DNA of 64,000 nt, taken from positions 124,001 through 188,000 of the forward strand of contig NZ_LXSQ01000020.1 in the NCBI RefSeq assembly GCF_001648475.1, written 5' to 3'. The position numbers and the translations under genes are program-made. A model generated the notes under the pieces. It ran no database searches. It was not told where the DNA came from and saw only the letters and a program-made list of their open reading frames with translations. This DNA is from Eikenella halliae. GTDB lineage: Bacteria; Pseudomonadota; Gammaproteobacteria; Burkholderiales; Neisseriaceae. Numbering within the stretch: position 1 is the stretch's first letter; each line of letters opens with the position of its first letter. Positions 50,917 to 59,724 of this stretch are shown piece after piece.

Positions 50917-52374
50917 ATGAATCCCAGCAAAGCCAAACGCCGAGCCAATAGGAACAAACACAAACATCGTGATCAAGCCGCCCGCCGCAAATCGGGCGCG
51001 GAAAAACGCCCCGAGCAGCTGGAGTTGCCGGTGTCAATGCCGGAACTGGGGGCAACCAAATCCGAACCGCAGGCCAAAACTAAAGACTCATCCCAACATA
51101 AAACCAAAGCCTCGGCTAAAACTGATCCGGCATCGTCGCCCCGTTTTCAGGTAGCCTCGGAAAAAGCAGCCGGAGCAGAGCATAAAGTGCTACCACGCAA
51201 ACCAAAATCTGCGCAATATGCTACCGTACGACCGGCTAAAACCTCCCGCCCCGCAGTGAATACAGCCGGCCTTTCCAGCCCTACATCAGATCAAAAAAGC
51301 AAGTCGGCCTCGCCGGTGTGGCGATTATATGCGGCCATGCTGTTCACCGCGCTGCTCACCGTATGGTTCAGCCAAGACTCCATCAACGCTTATTGGCAGC
51401 AAACTTATCATCGCGCCAGCCCCTTGGAAAAATTAAACGATTACGGCTGGTGGCGCAGCGGCAGCAGCTGGCAGCAAACCGCCTTGTCGCAGCATGAGGC
51501 TGCCTTGGGCTGGTTGGAAGCCAAAAATGAAAGCTGGCGCCAACAGCATGCCGCCGAGCATACGCCACCAGATGTGGCCGTAATGCCTACCGTACCTACC
51601 GTGCCGTCTGAAACAGAAAACAAGCCTGCTTCTGCCCCGACCGTCGCGCAGCAAAACACCGCTTCCAAACCACTTCCGGAGCGCGTACAACTTTCGGCTG
51701 GCGACAAAGTATTTTTTGCCGGTGATTCCATGATGGAGGGCGTAGCGCCGCATGTGCAAAAATGGTTGAGCAGCCAATACGGTATTGATTCGCTCAACCT
51801 CAGCAAACAAAGCACCGGCTTGTCCTACCCCAGCTTCTTCGATTGGCCGGCCACCATAGAAAAAACCTTGCGGGAAGATCGAAAAATCAGGTTGCTCGTG
51901 GTATTCCTAGGGCCGAACGACCCTTGGGATTTTCCTAATCCCGAGCCGGGCACGAGAGGCTACCTGAAATTCCAAAGCCCAGAATGGGAACAGGTGTACC
52001 GACAGCGTATCGAACGCATTTTGGCGGCCGCCCAGGCAGCCGATGTCAAGGTTATTTGGCTGGGTGTGCCGCTGATGAAGAGCAGCCGCCTCAATGCCCA
52101 AATGCGCTACCTCGACCGCCTGTTTGCCAGCGAGCTGGCCGGGAAAATCATCTGGCTGCCTACCGATAAAATCATGGGCGGCGAAGACGGGCAATACCGC
52201 GACAGCATCAGCATCAACGGGCAAACCGTCCGCTTGCGCAGCAAAGACGGCATTCATTTTACAGTAAAGGGACAGCAACTTCTGGCCGATCAGATAGCAG
52301 GCCGTATCGACTACCAACCTGCACCGGCCGTCCCCGCCGCCTCCGAAACCGTTATCGCGGGCGGAAAACCATAA
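50917..52374 (+). CDS. pacB: SGNH-type peptidoglycan O-acetyltransferase (PacB/PatB-like)
   Basis: A 485-aa protein. A strongly basic N-terminal cytosolic region (about 1-125) precedes one membrane helix (WRLYAAMLFTALLTVWF, about 131-148) and a periplasmic SGNH domain: FFAGDSMMEGVAP (Ser), FLGPNDPWDF (Asn) and KDGIHFTVKGQQLL (Asp, His). It would transfer the acetyl group to peptidoglycan. In-frame DUS copies encode FQVASEK (about 51143) and GYLKFQ (about 51958). Its start is 33 bp after pacA. Confidence 0.85.
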   Translation: MNPSKAKRRANRNKHKHRDQAARRKSGAEKRPEQLELPVSMPELGATKSEPQAKTKDSSQHKTKASAKTDPASSPRFQVASEKAAGAEHKVLPRKPKSAQYATVRPAKTSRPAVNTAGLSSPTSDQKSKSASPVWRLYAAMLFTALLTVWFSQDSINAYWQQTYHRASPLEKLNDYGWWRSGSSWQQTALSQHEAALGWLEAKNESWRQQHAAEHTPPDVAVMPTVPTVPSETENKPASAPTVAQQNTASKPLPERVQLSAGDKVFFAGDSMMEGVAPHVQKWLSSQYGIDSLNLSKQSTGLSYPSFFDWPATIEKTLREDRKIRLLVVFLGPNDPWDFPNPEPGTRGYLKFQSPEWEQVYRQRIERILAAAQAADVKVIWLGVPLMKSSRLNAQMRYLDRLFASELAGKIIWLPTDKIMGGEDGQYRDSISINGQTVRLRSKDGIHFTVKGQQLLADQIAGRIDYQPAPAVPAASETVIAGGKP

Positions 52375-52395
52375 AATTTAAGGATAGTTAGAGTA

Positions 52396-53580
52396 ATGTT
52401 GTTTTCCAAAAAAGGCCGCCAACTGGCCTTAATGACCGCCTGCCTACTCGCCTGCCAGGCCTGTAGTGCCGAAACCGCCGCCCAAGGCACCCCCGAAAAA
52501 GCCGAGCTCACCAACTACGGCAGCTGGCAGCCCGTGTGGCTCGCCAAGCTGCAGCGGCTCAGCCGGGGCGGTAACGTTAAATTCCGCATCGTCCAGCTGG
52601 GCGACTCCCACACCGCCGGCGACTACTTCACCAACGAATTGCGCACCCGTCTGCAGCAGCAGTGGGGCGACGGCGGTATCGGCTGGGTGTATCCCAATTC
52701 CGTATCCGGCCAGCGCAATGCCCAAGTGCTGCACAACAGCAGCGGCTGGCAGGTGCTGAGCAACCGCAACGCCCGTGCCGAATTCCCGCTGGGCGGCATC
52801 CTCAACCGCTCCTCCGGCGGTGGCGGCAGCGTAACCGTTAATCCGCGCAATCCCGTTGCCGAGGCCCAGCAGATCACCATCACCGCACGCCCCGTATTTG
52901 CCGACAGCGAGCTCAAAGTGCAAGACGCGCAAGGCAGCCAGGTTGCCTCCCTGCCCAACCTCGGCAGCAACGCCTGGCAGTATTTCTCCTTCACCGCCAA
53001 CCTGCCACTCAGCTACCGTGCCCAAGCCGGCGACATTTGGGAAATCGGCCACATCAATATCGAAAACAGCCGCCCCGGCGTAACCGTATCCGCCATGGGC
53101 ATCAACGGCTCCCAGCTTTCCCAGTGGAGCGGCTGGCGTGCCGACTGGCAGCAGGATTTGTCGGCCACCCAGGCCGATTTGGTCATCCTCGCCTACGGTA
53201 CCAACGAAGCCTTCAACAGCAATCTGGACATCGTGCAAACCAAGCGCATTTGGGCCGACACCATCCGTAAAATCCGCGAAGCCCTGCCCGGCGCAGGCAT
53301 CCTGATTATCGGCGCGCCCGAATCGCTCAAAAGCCGCCACGGCCAATGCGGCCAGCGCCCGCCCAACCTCGACGCCGTACAGCAGATGCAGCGCGACATA
53401 GCGCAGCAGGAGCAAACCCTATATTGGTCTTGGCAGGCCGCCATGGGCGGCGCGTGCAGCATGAAGAGCTGGATGGCGCAAGGCCTCGGCGCGCGGGACG
53501 GCGTGCACTTCACCGCCCAAGGCTACCAAACCGCTGCCAGCAAGCTGGCCGACGACCTCATCAAACTGGCCAATAAGTAA
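52396..53580 (+). CDS. ape1: Peptidoglycan O-acetylesterase Ape1
   Basis: A 394-aa predicted lipoprotein (lipobox ACQAC near residue 20) of the SGNH hydrolases. GDSHTAGDYFTNELRTRL provides the Ser, VSAMGINGSQLSQW and AYGTNEAFNSN the Gly/Asn oxyanion positions, and DGVHFTAQGYQTAA the Asp-His pair. It removes O-acetyl groups so that lytic transglycosylases can act. A gap of 21 bp after pacB indicates an operon. Only one ape1 gene is in the window. Confidence 0.9.
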   Translation: MLFSKKGRQLALMTACLLACQACSAETAAQGTPEKAELTNYGSWQPVWLAKLQRLSRGGNVKFRIVQLGDSHTAGDYFTNELRTRLQQQWGDGGIGWVYPNSVSGQRNAQVLHNSSGWQVLSNRNARAEFPLGGILNRSSGGGGSVTVNPRNPVAEAQQITITARPVFADSELKVQDAQGSQVASLPNLGSNAWQYFSFTANLPLSYRAQAGDIWEIGHINIENSRPGVTVSAMGINGSQLSQWSGWRADWQQDLSATQADLVILAYGTNEAFNSNLDIVQTKRIWADTIRKIREALPGAGILIIGAPESLKSRHGQCGQRPPNLDAVQQMQRDIAQQEQTLYWSWQAAMGGACSMKSWMAQGLGARDGVHFTAQGYQTAASKLADDLIKLANK

Positions 53581-53594
53581 CCGGCCGAATCGTT

Positions 53595-53631
53595 TTCAGG
53601 TAGCCTCATTAAATGCAAAAGGCTACCTGAA
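53595..53631. terminator. DUS terminator of ape1
   Basis: TTCAGGTAGCCT (53595-53606) and AGGCTACCTGAA (53620-53631) about 15 bp beyond the stop. Confidence 0.7.
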
Positions 53632-53761
53632 AATTTAAATGCAGCTGTTTGCCCAAACCGGTTTGTTCCCATTCCGGCTCGTGCCCGGTATCTGGCCGCA
53701 AAGGGTAGGGTAGGCTACCTGAAAACCCGATGCAGGCAGGGAAACGGCAGGCTCAGATATT

Positions 53762-53796
53762 TTCAGGTAGCCTCAAATACGAAAAGGCTACCTGAA
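53762..53796. repeat. Inverted DUS pair
   Basis: TTCAGGTAGCCT (53762-53773) and AGGCTACCTGAA (53785-53796), 25 bp before Correia copy F. Confidence 0.65.
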
Positions 53797-53821
53797 AATA
53801 TATCGGGTTGGAATGACGAAT

Positions 53822-53927
53822 TATAGTGAATTAAATTTAAATCAGGACAAGGCGGTGAGCCGCAGACAGTACAGATAGTACGGCAAGGCGAGCCAACGCT
53901 GTACTGGTTTAAATGTAATTCACTATA
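53822..53927 (+). mobile_element. Correia-like miniature element, copy F
   Basis: A 106-bp copy. Left end TATAGTGAATTAAATTTAAA; right end TTTAAATGTAATTCACTATA has one mismatch. Interior CAGGACAAGGCGGTGAGCC and CGCAGACAGTACAG are intact. Identical in arrangement to copy D. Confidence 0.88.
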
Positions 53928-54038
53928 AAACGAGGCAGCAGGCCGCAAACGATATATTCGTTAGGGCATAACAAGCCGACACCGTAACATTCTTATCCAA
54001 TTTGCCAAACAACCATCTTCCTCTTACGGAGCCAAACC

Positions 54039-54788
54039 ATGCCGCAACGTCAAGACATCATCCGCTGGTGCAACGAATTCTTGCGTACCGCCGAATTTCA
54101 CGACTACGCCCCCAACGGCCTGCAGGTGGAGGGGCGGGAAGAAGTGCATAAAATCGTGTGTGCCGTTACCGCCAGCCAGGCCGCCATCGATTATGCCGTG
54201 GCGCAGGGTGCCGATATGCTCCTGGTGCACCACGGCCTGTTTTGGAAAAGCGAGCCGATCACCATCACCGGCTGGAAACACCGCCGCATCGCCGCGCTGA
54301 TTCGCCATAACATCAATATGGCCGGTTACCACCTGCCGCTCGATGCCCACCCCGAAGTAGGCAACAATGCCCGGCTGGCGGCACACATGGGCTGGCATAT
54401 AGAAGGGCAAACCGGCGAGCAAAACCTGCTGATGTTTGGCACGCCGGGGGTGGAAGCAGACGGCCATGCGCTGCTGGCTAATCTGGCTGAACGTTTGGGT
54501 CGCCAGCCGGTGTCTGCCGGCGATTTATCGCGGCCGGTGCGCAAGCTGGCCTGGTGTACCGGCGGGGCACAGGGCTTTTTCCAACAGGCAATCGATATGG
54601 GCGCAGATGCTTTCGTTACCGGCGAGATTTCCGAAGCGCAATACCATTTGGCGCGAGAAAACGGCGTGCTGTTCGTGAGCGCTGGGCACCATGCCACCGA
54701 ACGTTACGGCATCCAGGCGCTATCGGCACGGCTGCAGCAGGAATGGCCGCTGGATTGTTTGTTTTTTGATGAAGATAATCCGGCTTGA
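54039..54788 (+). CDS. Nif3-like dinuclear metal centre protein (YbgI family)
   Basis: A 249-aa protein. HDYAPNGLQVEG, LLVHHGLFWKSEPI, GYHLPLDAHPEVGNN and FVTGEISEAQYH carry the conserved His and Asp/Glu ligands. The family is widely conserved; the enzyme activity is uncertain (GTP cyclohydrolase I type 2 annotation is not proven). In Neisseria I recall it near petABC, as here. Confidence 0.92.
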   Translation: MPQRQDIIRWCNEFLRTAEFHDYAPNGLQVEGREEVHKIVCAVTASQAAIDYAVAQGADMLLVHHGLFWKSEPITITGWKHRRIAALIRHNINMAGYHLPLDAHPEVGNNARLAAHMGWHIEGQTGEQNLLMFGTPGVEADGHALLANLAERLGRQPVSAGDLSRPVRKLAWCTGGAQGFFQQAIDMGADAFVTGEISEAQYHLARENGVLFVSAGHHATERYGIQALSARLQQEWPLDCLFFDEDNPA

Positions 54789-54946
54789 GTCTAACTTGGC
54801 AGCATAGCCTTTACATTTTGCTTTTTCAGGTAGCCTTTGGCTGCGTTTCCATCATGCGGACAGGCGGTTGCGCTGTTGCGCTTATCCCCACGCAACCTGC
54901 TGCGACAAGACAAATCTTTACTTTATTTCAAATACTGCTTTAAGTG

Positions 54947-54960
54947 TTGATTTAGATTAA
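54947..54960. promoter_or_regulatory. Possible FNR site upstream of petA
   Basis: TTGATTTAGATTAA matches the FNR consensus TTGAT-N4-ATCAA at nine of ten positions. It lies about 140 bp before petA; TAAAAT at 54963-54968 is a possible -10 box just 2 nt downstream. Confidence 0.5.
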
Positions 54961-54993
54961 GGTAAAATCACGCCGCTGCGCTATTGGCAGCAA

Positions 54994-55050
54994 GAGGCCT
55001 TTGCTAGGTTGCCGCCTTGCGGCGCACAACGGCTGTTGTGCAAAGGCTTC
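54994..55050. repeat. Inverted repeat GAGGCCTTTGC ... GCAAAGGCTTC
   Basis: Imperfect 57-bp element between the possible FNR site and petA; arms GAGGCCTTTGC (54994-55004) and GCAAAGGCTTC (55040-55050). The internal CGCCTTGCGGCG also folds. Its ends resemble those at 15014-15059. Whether it is transcribed as a leader hairpin cannot be told. Confidence 0.55.
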
Positions 55051-55089
55051 GATATTTCGGTATTTTCAGAGTATTAGGATGATTGAGTG

Positions 55090-55683
55090 ATGACTAACCA
55101 AGAAATCAATCAGGAACGGCGGCGCTTTTTGGTGCTGGCCACTGCCGGTGCCGCCGGCGTGGGCGCACTGGGGGTAGCCAAGCCTTTCGTTGCCAGCTTT
55201 TTCCCTTCGGAAAAGGCTAAAGCGGCCGGCGCACCGATCGATATCGATGTGAGCAAAATCGAGGCCGGCCAGTTGGTTACCGCCGAATGGCGCGGCAAAC
55301 CAATCTGGGTGCTCAACCGCACCGAGCAGCAGCTGAAGGATTTGCCTTCCTTAAACGGCGAGTTGGTCGATCCCTCCTCCGCTGCTGCCGACCAGCAGCC
55401 GAAATACTGCCAAAACGAACTGCGTTCCATTAAAGGCAAAGATAATATTTGGGTGGCCATCGGTATCTGCACTCACTTGGGCTGCTCGCCCACCTTCCGT
55501 CCCGACCTTGCTCCCGCCGATTTGGGTGCAAACTGGAAGGGCGGTTTCTTCTGCCCCTGCCACGGCTCCAAATTCGACTTGGCCGGCCGCGTGTTCAAAG
55601 GCGTGCCGGCACCGTCCAATCTGGTGATTCCTCCTTATAAATACCTGTCTGAAACCACCATCCGCGTGGGCGAAGACGGCTGA
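55090..55683 (+). CDS. petA: Rieske iron-sulfur protein of the cytochrome bc1 complex
   Basis: A 197-aa subunit. The Tat signal ERRRFLVLATAGAAGVGALG serves as the membrane anchor. The [2Fe-2S] ligands are Cys127 and His129 in CTHLGC and Cys155 and His158 in CPCHGS, with Cys132 and Cys157 as the disulfide. It passes electrons from quinol to cytochrome c1. ATG at 55090 preferred over a GTG directly before it. petB follows 16 bp later. Confidence 0.95.
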   Translation: MTNQEINQERRRFLVLATAGAAGVGALGVAKPFVASFFPSEKAKAAGAPIDIDVSKIEAGQLVTAEWRGKPIWVLNRTEQQLKDLPSLNGELVDPSSAAADQQPKYCQNELRSIKGKDNIWVAIGICTHLGCSPTFRPDLAPADLGANWKGGFFCPCHGSKFDLAGRVFKGVPAPSNLVIPPYKYLSETTIRVGEDG

Positions 55684-55699
55684 TACCGGGGAACAAATC

Positions 55700-57292
55700 A
55701 TGACCAATCAAACCAATAATAAAGCCAAAGCATTGCTCGACTGGGTGGACGCGCGTTTCCCCCTGTCTAGAATGATGAAGGAACATGTAACCGAATATTA
55801 CGCGCCGAAAAACTTCAATTTCTGGTATTTTTTCGGCTCGCTGGCCATGCTGGTGCTGGTGATTCAGATTGTGAGCGGTATCTTCCTCACCATGAACTAC
55901 AAGCCCGACGGCAACCTGAACCAATACCATCTGCCCGCTGCGTTTACGGCGGTGGAATACATCATGCGCGATGTGTCCGGCGGCTGGATTATCCGCTATA
56001 TGCACTCCACCGGCGCTTCGATGTTTTTCATCGTGGTGTATCTGCACATGTTCCGCGGCCTGATTTACGGCTCGTTCAAAAAACCGCGCGAGCTCGTGTG
56101 GGTGTGCGGCGCGCTGATTTTCCTCGCATTGATGGCAGAAGCCTTTATGGGCTACCTGCTGCCTTGGGGGCAGATGTCGTTTTGGGGTGCACAGGTAATC
56201 ATCAATCTGTTTGGCGCCATACCCGTAATCGGCCCGGATTTGTCCACTTGGATTCGTGGCGACTTTAACGTTTCCGACGTTACACTCAACCGCTTCTTCG
56301 CCCTGCACGTGATTGCTGTACCGCTGGTGCTGGTTGGCCTGGTGGTGGCGCATCTGATTGCGCTGCACGAAGTGGGCTCCAACAACCCCGACGGCGTGGA
56401 AATCAAAAAGCTGAAAGATGAAAACGGTATCCCGCTCGACGGCATCCCTTTCCATCCGTATTACACCGTGAAAGACATTTTGGGCGTGGTGGTATTCCTA
56501 ATTGTATTCTGCTCCATCATGTTCTTTGCCCCTGAAGGCGGTGGCTACTTCCTCGAAGCCCCCAACTTCGATCCGGCCAACTCGCTGAAAACCCCGGCAC
56601 ACATCGCCCCGGTGTGGTATTTCACTCCGTTCTACGCCATCTTGCGTGCCATCCCCTCATTTGCCGGCACACAGGTGTGGGGGGTGATCGGCATGGGTGC
56701 GGCAGTGGTTCTGATTGCCCTGTTGCCTTGGCTTGACCGCTCGCCGGTGAAATCCGTGCGCTACCGCAACACCACTTTCAAAACCATGCTGGTGCTGTTT
56801 TTGATTGCCTTCATCGGGCTGGGCATTTTGGGCGCTCAGGTAGCCAGCGATTTGCGCACCGAAATCGCCCAGTCGTTTACCATTTTTTATTTCCTGTTCT
56901 TCCTCGGCATGCCGATCTACACCAGTCCGCAACGCCCGAGCTTGGCCGCATTCAAGCAGAAGTTGGCTGCGCAGCCTTTGGCCGCCATGTTTGCCGCAGG
57001 CTGGGTGGGCGGCGTGATGCTGATTGCGGTGTTGGTGAGCATTTACGACCTCTATCTGCTCGCCCGCCTGTTTTTCGCCGACCCGTTCCGAATCCAAACC
57101 CTGCTGATCCGCGTGTTCTCCGTGCTGTATATGGCCTTCTTCTTTGTCGGCACGCTGCTGGATACCAAGCTGAGTGTGGATCAAGCAGTGCCGGAACGTG
57201 TAACCATGAGCACCACCCGCCAAAAAATCATGTTCTTCGTGTATACAGCCATTACGCTGGCGGGTGCGTATCTGTTTGCCAACAGCATTTAA
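55700..57292 (+). CDS. petB: Cytochrome b of the bc1 complex, extended C-terminus
   Basis: A 530-aa membrane protein, about 80 residues longer than the roughly 450 aa of other betaproteobacteria. The heme His pairs lie in YMHSTGASMFFIVVYLHMF and RFFALHVIAVPLVL plus VVAHLIAL. The Qo motif is PWYF (in APVWYFTPFYAI), slightly varied. After the usual eighth helix (FTIFYFLFFLGMPIYTS) come extra hydrophobic segments (WVGGVMLIAVLVSIYDLYLL, LLIRVFSVLYMAFFFVGTLL, IMFFVYTAITLAGAYLF) with the PERVT motif that normally ends the protein placed late. The extension could be a duplication or an added domain. Confidence 0.93.
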   Translation: MTNQTNNKAKALLDWVDARFPLSRMMKEHVTEYYAPKNFNFWYFFGSLAMLVLVIQIVSGIFLTMNYKPDGNLNQYHLPAAFTAVEYIMRDVSGGWIIRYMHSTGASMFFIVVYLHMFRGLIYGSFKKPRELVWVCGALIFLALMAEAFMGYLLPWGQMSFWGAQVIINLFGAIPVIGPDLSTWIRGDFNVSDVTLNRFFALHVIAVPLVLVGLVVAHLIALHEVGSNNPDGVEIKKLKDENGIPLDGIPFHPYYTVKDILGVVVFLIVFCSIMFFAPEGGGYFLEAPNFDPANSLKTPAHIAPVWYFTPFYAILRAIPSFAGTQVWGVIGMGAAVVLIALLPWLDRSPVKSVRYRNTTFKTMLVLFLIAFIGLGILGAQVASDLRTEIAQSFTIFYFLFFLGMPIYTSPQRPSLAAFKQKLAAQPLAAMFAAGWVGGVMLIAVLVSIYDLYLLARLFFADPFRIQTLLIRVFSVLYMAFFFVGTLLDTKLSVDQAVPERVTMSTTRQKIMFFVYTAITLAGAYLFANSI

Positions 57293-57305
57293 CAGGAGCG
57301 GCGAA

Positions 57306-58088
57306 ATGAAAAAACAATGGAAAAACTGGCTGGCCGCGCTGATGTTGGCCTTGCCGCTAAGTGCCAACGCCTCTGGTAGCGGCCACTACGAACATGTAGA
57401 TATCGACTTGGGCGACCAAGTGAGCCTGCAACGCGGCGCACAAATTTTCGCCAACTACTGCCTTTCCTGCCATTCGGCCAGCGGCATGCGCTACAACCGC
57501 TTGCAGGACTTGGGCTTGAGCGAAGACGAAATCCGCAAAAATCTGATGTTCACCACCGATAAAACCGGCGATGTGATGCAGTCTGCCATGAATCCGGAAG
57601 ATGCCAAACGCTGGTTTGGCGCCGAGCCGCCGGATTTAACCCTGATTGCCCGTTCGCGCGGTGCGGACTATCTCTACGCTTATTTGCGCGGCTTTTATAA
57701 AGATCCGAGCCGCCCCACCGGCTGGAACAACTTGGTGTTCGACAAAGTCGGCATGCCGCACCCCTTGTGGGAACAACAGGGCATCCGCGCGGTGGAGCTC
57801 GACAGCAAAGGCCAGCCCGTGATGGTGAAAGACGCACACGGCAACCTGGTGCCCAAACTGTATTGGGAGTCCACCGGCCTGCACAGCCGCCGCCTGCCCA
57901 ACGGCGAAGTAAGCGCCAAAGAGTTCGACCGCTACGCCAAAGACCTCGTGGCCTACCTGGTGTATATGGGCGAACCCGCGCAGTTGCAACGCAAACAAAT
58001 CGGCTACGGCGTATTGCTGTTCCTGTTTGCCATCATGCTGCCGCTGGCCTATTTCCTGAAAAAGGAATACTGGAAAGACGTGCACTAA
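57306..58088 (+). CDS. petC: Cytochrome c1 of the bc1 complex
   Basis: A 260-aa subunit. Signal MKKQWKNWLAALMLALPLSANA, heme motif CLSCH at residues 52-56, axial Met expected in the C-terminal half, and a C-terminal membrane anchor (YGVLLFLFAIMLPLAYFL). It is 13 bp after petB. Completes the petABC operon. Confidence 0.95.
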   Translation: MKKQWKNWLAALMLALPLSANASGSGHYEHVDIDLGDQVSLQRGAQIFANYCLSCHSASGMRYNRLQDLGLSEDEIRKNLMFTTDKTGDVMQSAMNPEDAKRWFGAEPPDLTLIARSRGADYLYAYLRGFYKDPSRPTGWNNLVFDKVGMPHPLWEQQGIRAVELDSKGQPVMVKDAHGNLVPKLYWESTGLHSRRLPNGEVSAKEFDRYAKDLVAYLVYMGEPAQLQRKQIGYGVLLFLFAIMLPLAYFLKKEYWKDVH

Positions 58089-58104
58089 GCAGCAACGCAT
58101 CAAG

Positions 58105-58134
58105 AAACGCAGGTTGCCAACAGCCTGCGTTTTG
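58105..58134 (+). terminator. Terminator of petABC
   Basis: AAACGCAGG and CCTGCGTTT with loop TTGCCAACAG, then TT. A DUS pair follows at 58147-58190. Confidence 0.85.
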
Positions 58135-58146
58135 GTTTGGGAGAAA

Positions 58147-58190
58147 AGGCTACCTGAAAACCAGAATAACAGTTTGGTTTCAGGTAGCCT
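58147..58190. terminator. Second, DUS-type terminator after petC
   Basis: AGGCTACCTGAA (58147-58158) and TTCAGGTAGCCT (58179-58190); stem extended by AAACC/GGTTT to 17 bp. Confidence 0.7.
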
Positions 58191-58443
58191 TTGATGCAGG
58201 AAATAGCCACGTTACCGTTGGTTTGCAGACAGCCCGCCCGGATAACAATTAACCAATACCGGCCTCATTTCATTACTTACACATCAATTCTAATAATTCC
58301 TTCTGTTTCGATATAACATAATATTTTTAAAATAATTTTTTACAGATTGGGAAAAATAAAGATTATAATGAACGTATCCGGAATTCTCCGGATTCTTTCC
58401 CGACTGACCGATTATTCATCGGCAAACATATTAGGAGAGTATT
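58191..58443. other. AT-rich leader of the alcohol dehydrogenase gene
   Basis: About 250 bp, clearly AT-rich against the surroundings. No gene. TTTACA (near 58340) and TATAAT (near 58364) are a possible promoter with a 19-nt spacer. ATCCGGA/TCCGGAT (about 58376-58393) is a hairpin in the probable leader. Its regulator cannot be identified. Confidence 0.5.
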
Positions 58444-59526
58444 ATGAGCAAGACCATGAAAGCCATGACCTATTACGGCGAAAACGATGTCCGCTTCGAA
58501 GACCGCCCGGTTCCCACTATCATTGATCCTACCGATGCTATCATCCGCGTTACCAAAACCACCATTTGCGGTACGGATTTGGGCATCATGAAGGGCAAAA
58601 ACCCGGAAATCGAAGCAGTTGCCCGTGAAAAAACCGGCAAATGGGAAGGCCGTATCCTCGGCCACGAAGCCATCGGCGTGGTGGAAGAAGTGGGCTCTGC
58701 CGTTAAGGACTTTAAAAAAGGCGATAAAGTGATTGTATCTTGCGTGAGTCGCTGCGGTACTTGCGATAATTGCCAGAAACAGCTCTACGCCCATTGCCGC
58801 AAAGAAGGCGGCTGGATTATGGGCTATATGATCGACGGCACCCAAGCCGAATACGTGCGCACGCCGTTTGCCGACAATTCGCTCTACCACCTGCCCGAAA
58901 CCCTCAACACTGACGTGGCCGTATTCCTCTCCGACGCACTGCCCACCGGCCATGAAATCGGCGTGCAGTACGGCCAAGTAAAACCTGGTGACGCCATTGC
59001 CATCGTTGGCGCCGGCCCCGTCGGTATGGGCTGCCTGCTGACTGCCCAATTCTATTCTCCGGCCACCATCATTATGGTGGATATGGACGAAAACCGCCTG
59101 GCCATGGCCAAAGAAATGGGTGCCACCCACACCGTCAATCCGAACAAGGAAGATGCGGTGACCAAGATTTTGGAAATCACCGGCGGCCGCGGCGTGGATT
59201 GCGCCATGGAAGCCGTGGGCTACCCCGCCACTTGGGATATCTGCCAAAAAGTGGTGAAAGAAGGCGGCCACGTGGCCAACGTGGGCGTACACGGCAAATC
59301 CGTGGAGTTCGATTTGGCCAAACTGTGGATCAAGAACATCACCGTTACCACCGGCCTGGTCAACGCCAACACCACCGGTATGCTGCTGAAAGCCTGCGAA
59401 TCCAGCAAACTGCCGATGGAAAAACTGGCCACCCACCGCTTCAAGTTCAGCGAAATGGAAAAGGCCTACGACGTGTTCAAACACGCTGCCGACACCAAAG
59501 CGATGAAAGTCATCATCGAAGTGTAA
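58444..59526 (+). CDS. Zinc-dependent alcohol dehydrogenase
   Basis: A 360-aa medium-chain dehydrogenase. Catalytic zinc ligands are Cys in TTICGTDLG and His-Glu in LGHEAIGVVEEVG; structural zinc Cys in CVSRCGTCDNCQKQLYAHC. The Rossmann motif is AIVGAGPVGMGCLL. The substrate may be ethanol, an aldehyde or a related alcohol; it resembles an Adh of Neisseria. It has AGGAG upstream and its own terminator. Confidence 0.9.
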   Translation: MSKTMKAMTYYGENDVRFEDRPVPTIIDPTDAIIRVTKTTICGTDLGIMKGKNPEIEAVAREKTGKWEGRILGHEAIGVVEEVGSAVKDFKKGDKVIVSCVSRCGTCDNCQKQLYAHCRKEGGWIMGYMIDGTQAEYVRTPFADNSLYHLPETLNTDVAVFLSDALPTGHEIGVQYGQVKPGDAIAIVGAGPVGMGCLLTAQFYSPATIIMVDMDENRLAMAKEMGATHTVNPNKEDAVTKILEITGGRGVDCAMEAVGYPATWDICQKVVKEGGHVANVGVHGKSVEFDLAKLWIKNITVTTGLVNANTTGMLLKACESSKLPMEKLATHRFKFSEMEKAYDVFKHAADTKAMKVIIEV

Positions 59527-59552
59527 GCCGGTTTGCCTGATGAAATGATAAG

Positions 59553-59583
59553 AGGCTACCTGAAAATTTTCAGGTAGCCTTTT
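59553..59583. terminator. DUS terminator of the alcohol dehydrogenase gene
   Basis: AGGCTACCTGAAAA and TTTTCAGGTAGCCTTTT with almost no loop, 26 bp after the stop. Confidence 0.8.
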
Positions 59584-59724
59584 GCTGCGCCCAATCAATA
59601 TGAATATCTGGCAGTAGGGCGCTCAGGCAAACCGCTGTGGCAGAAGAAATTGGCTCCCGCTTTTTCCCGCCCGCCCGTTAGGCTAAAATACGCCCCGCCA
59701 AACCAAATGAAGGAAACCATAGCT

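Larger units (their letters stand above)
53632..54038. other. DUS-rich gap between ape1 and the Nif3-like gene
   Basis: About 400 bp without a gene. It holds a single DUS near 53713-53724, an inverted pair at 53762-53796 and Correia-like copy F. I see no promoter of clear quality; CGTAACATTC at 53985-53995 precedes the next gene. Confidence 0.6.

Noticed and set aside
58363..59598. A 411-aa minus-strand frame covering the alcohol dehydrogenase
   Set aside because: Contains the reverse of zinc and Rossmann motifs; Phe/His/Gly-rich shadow.
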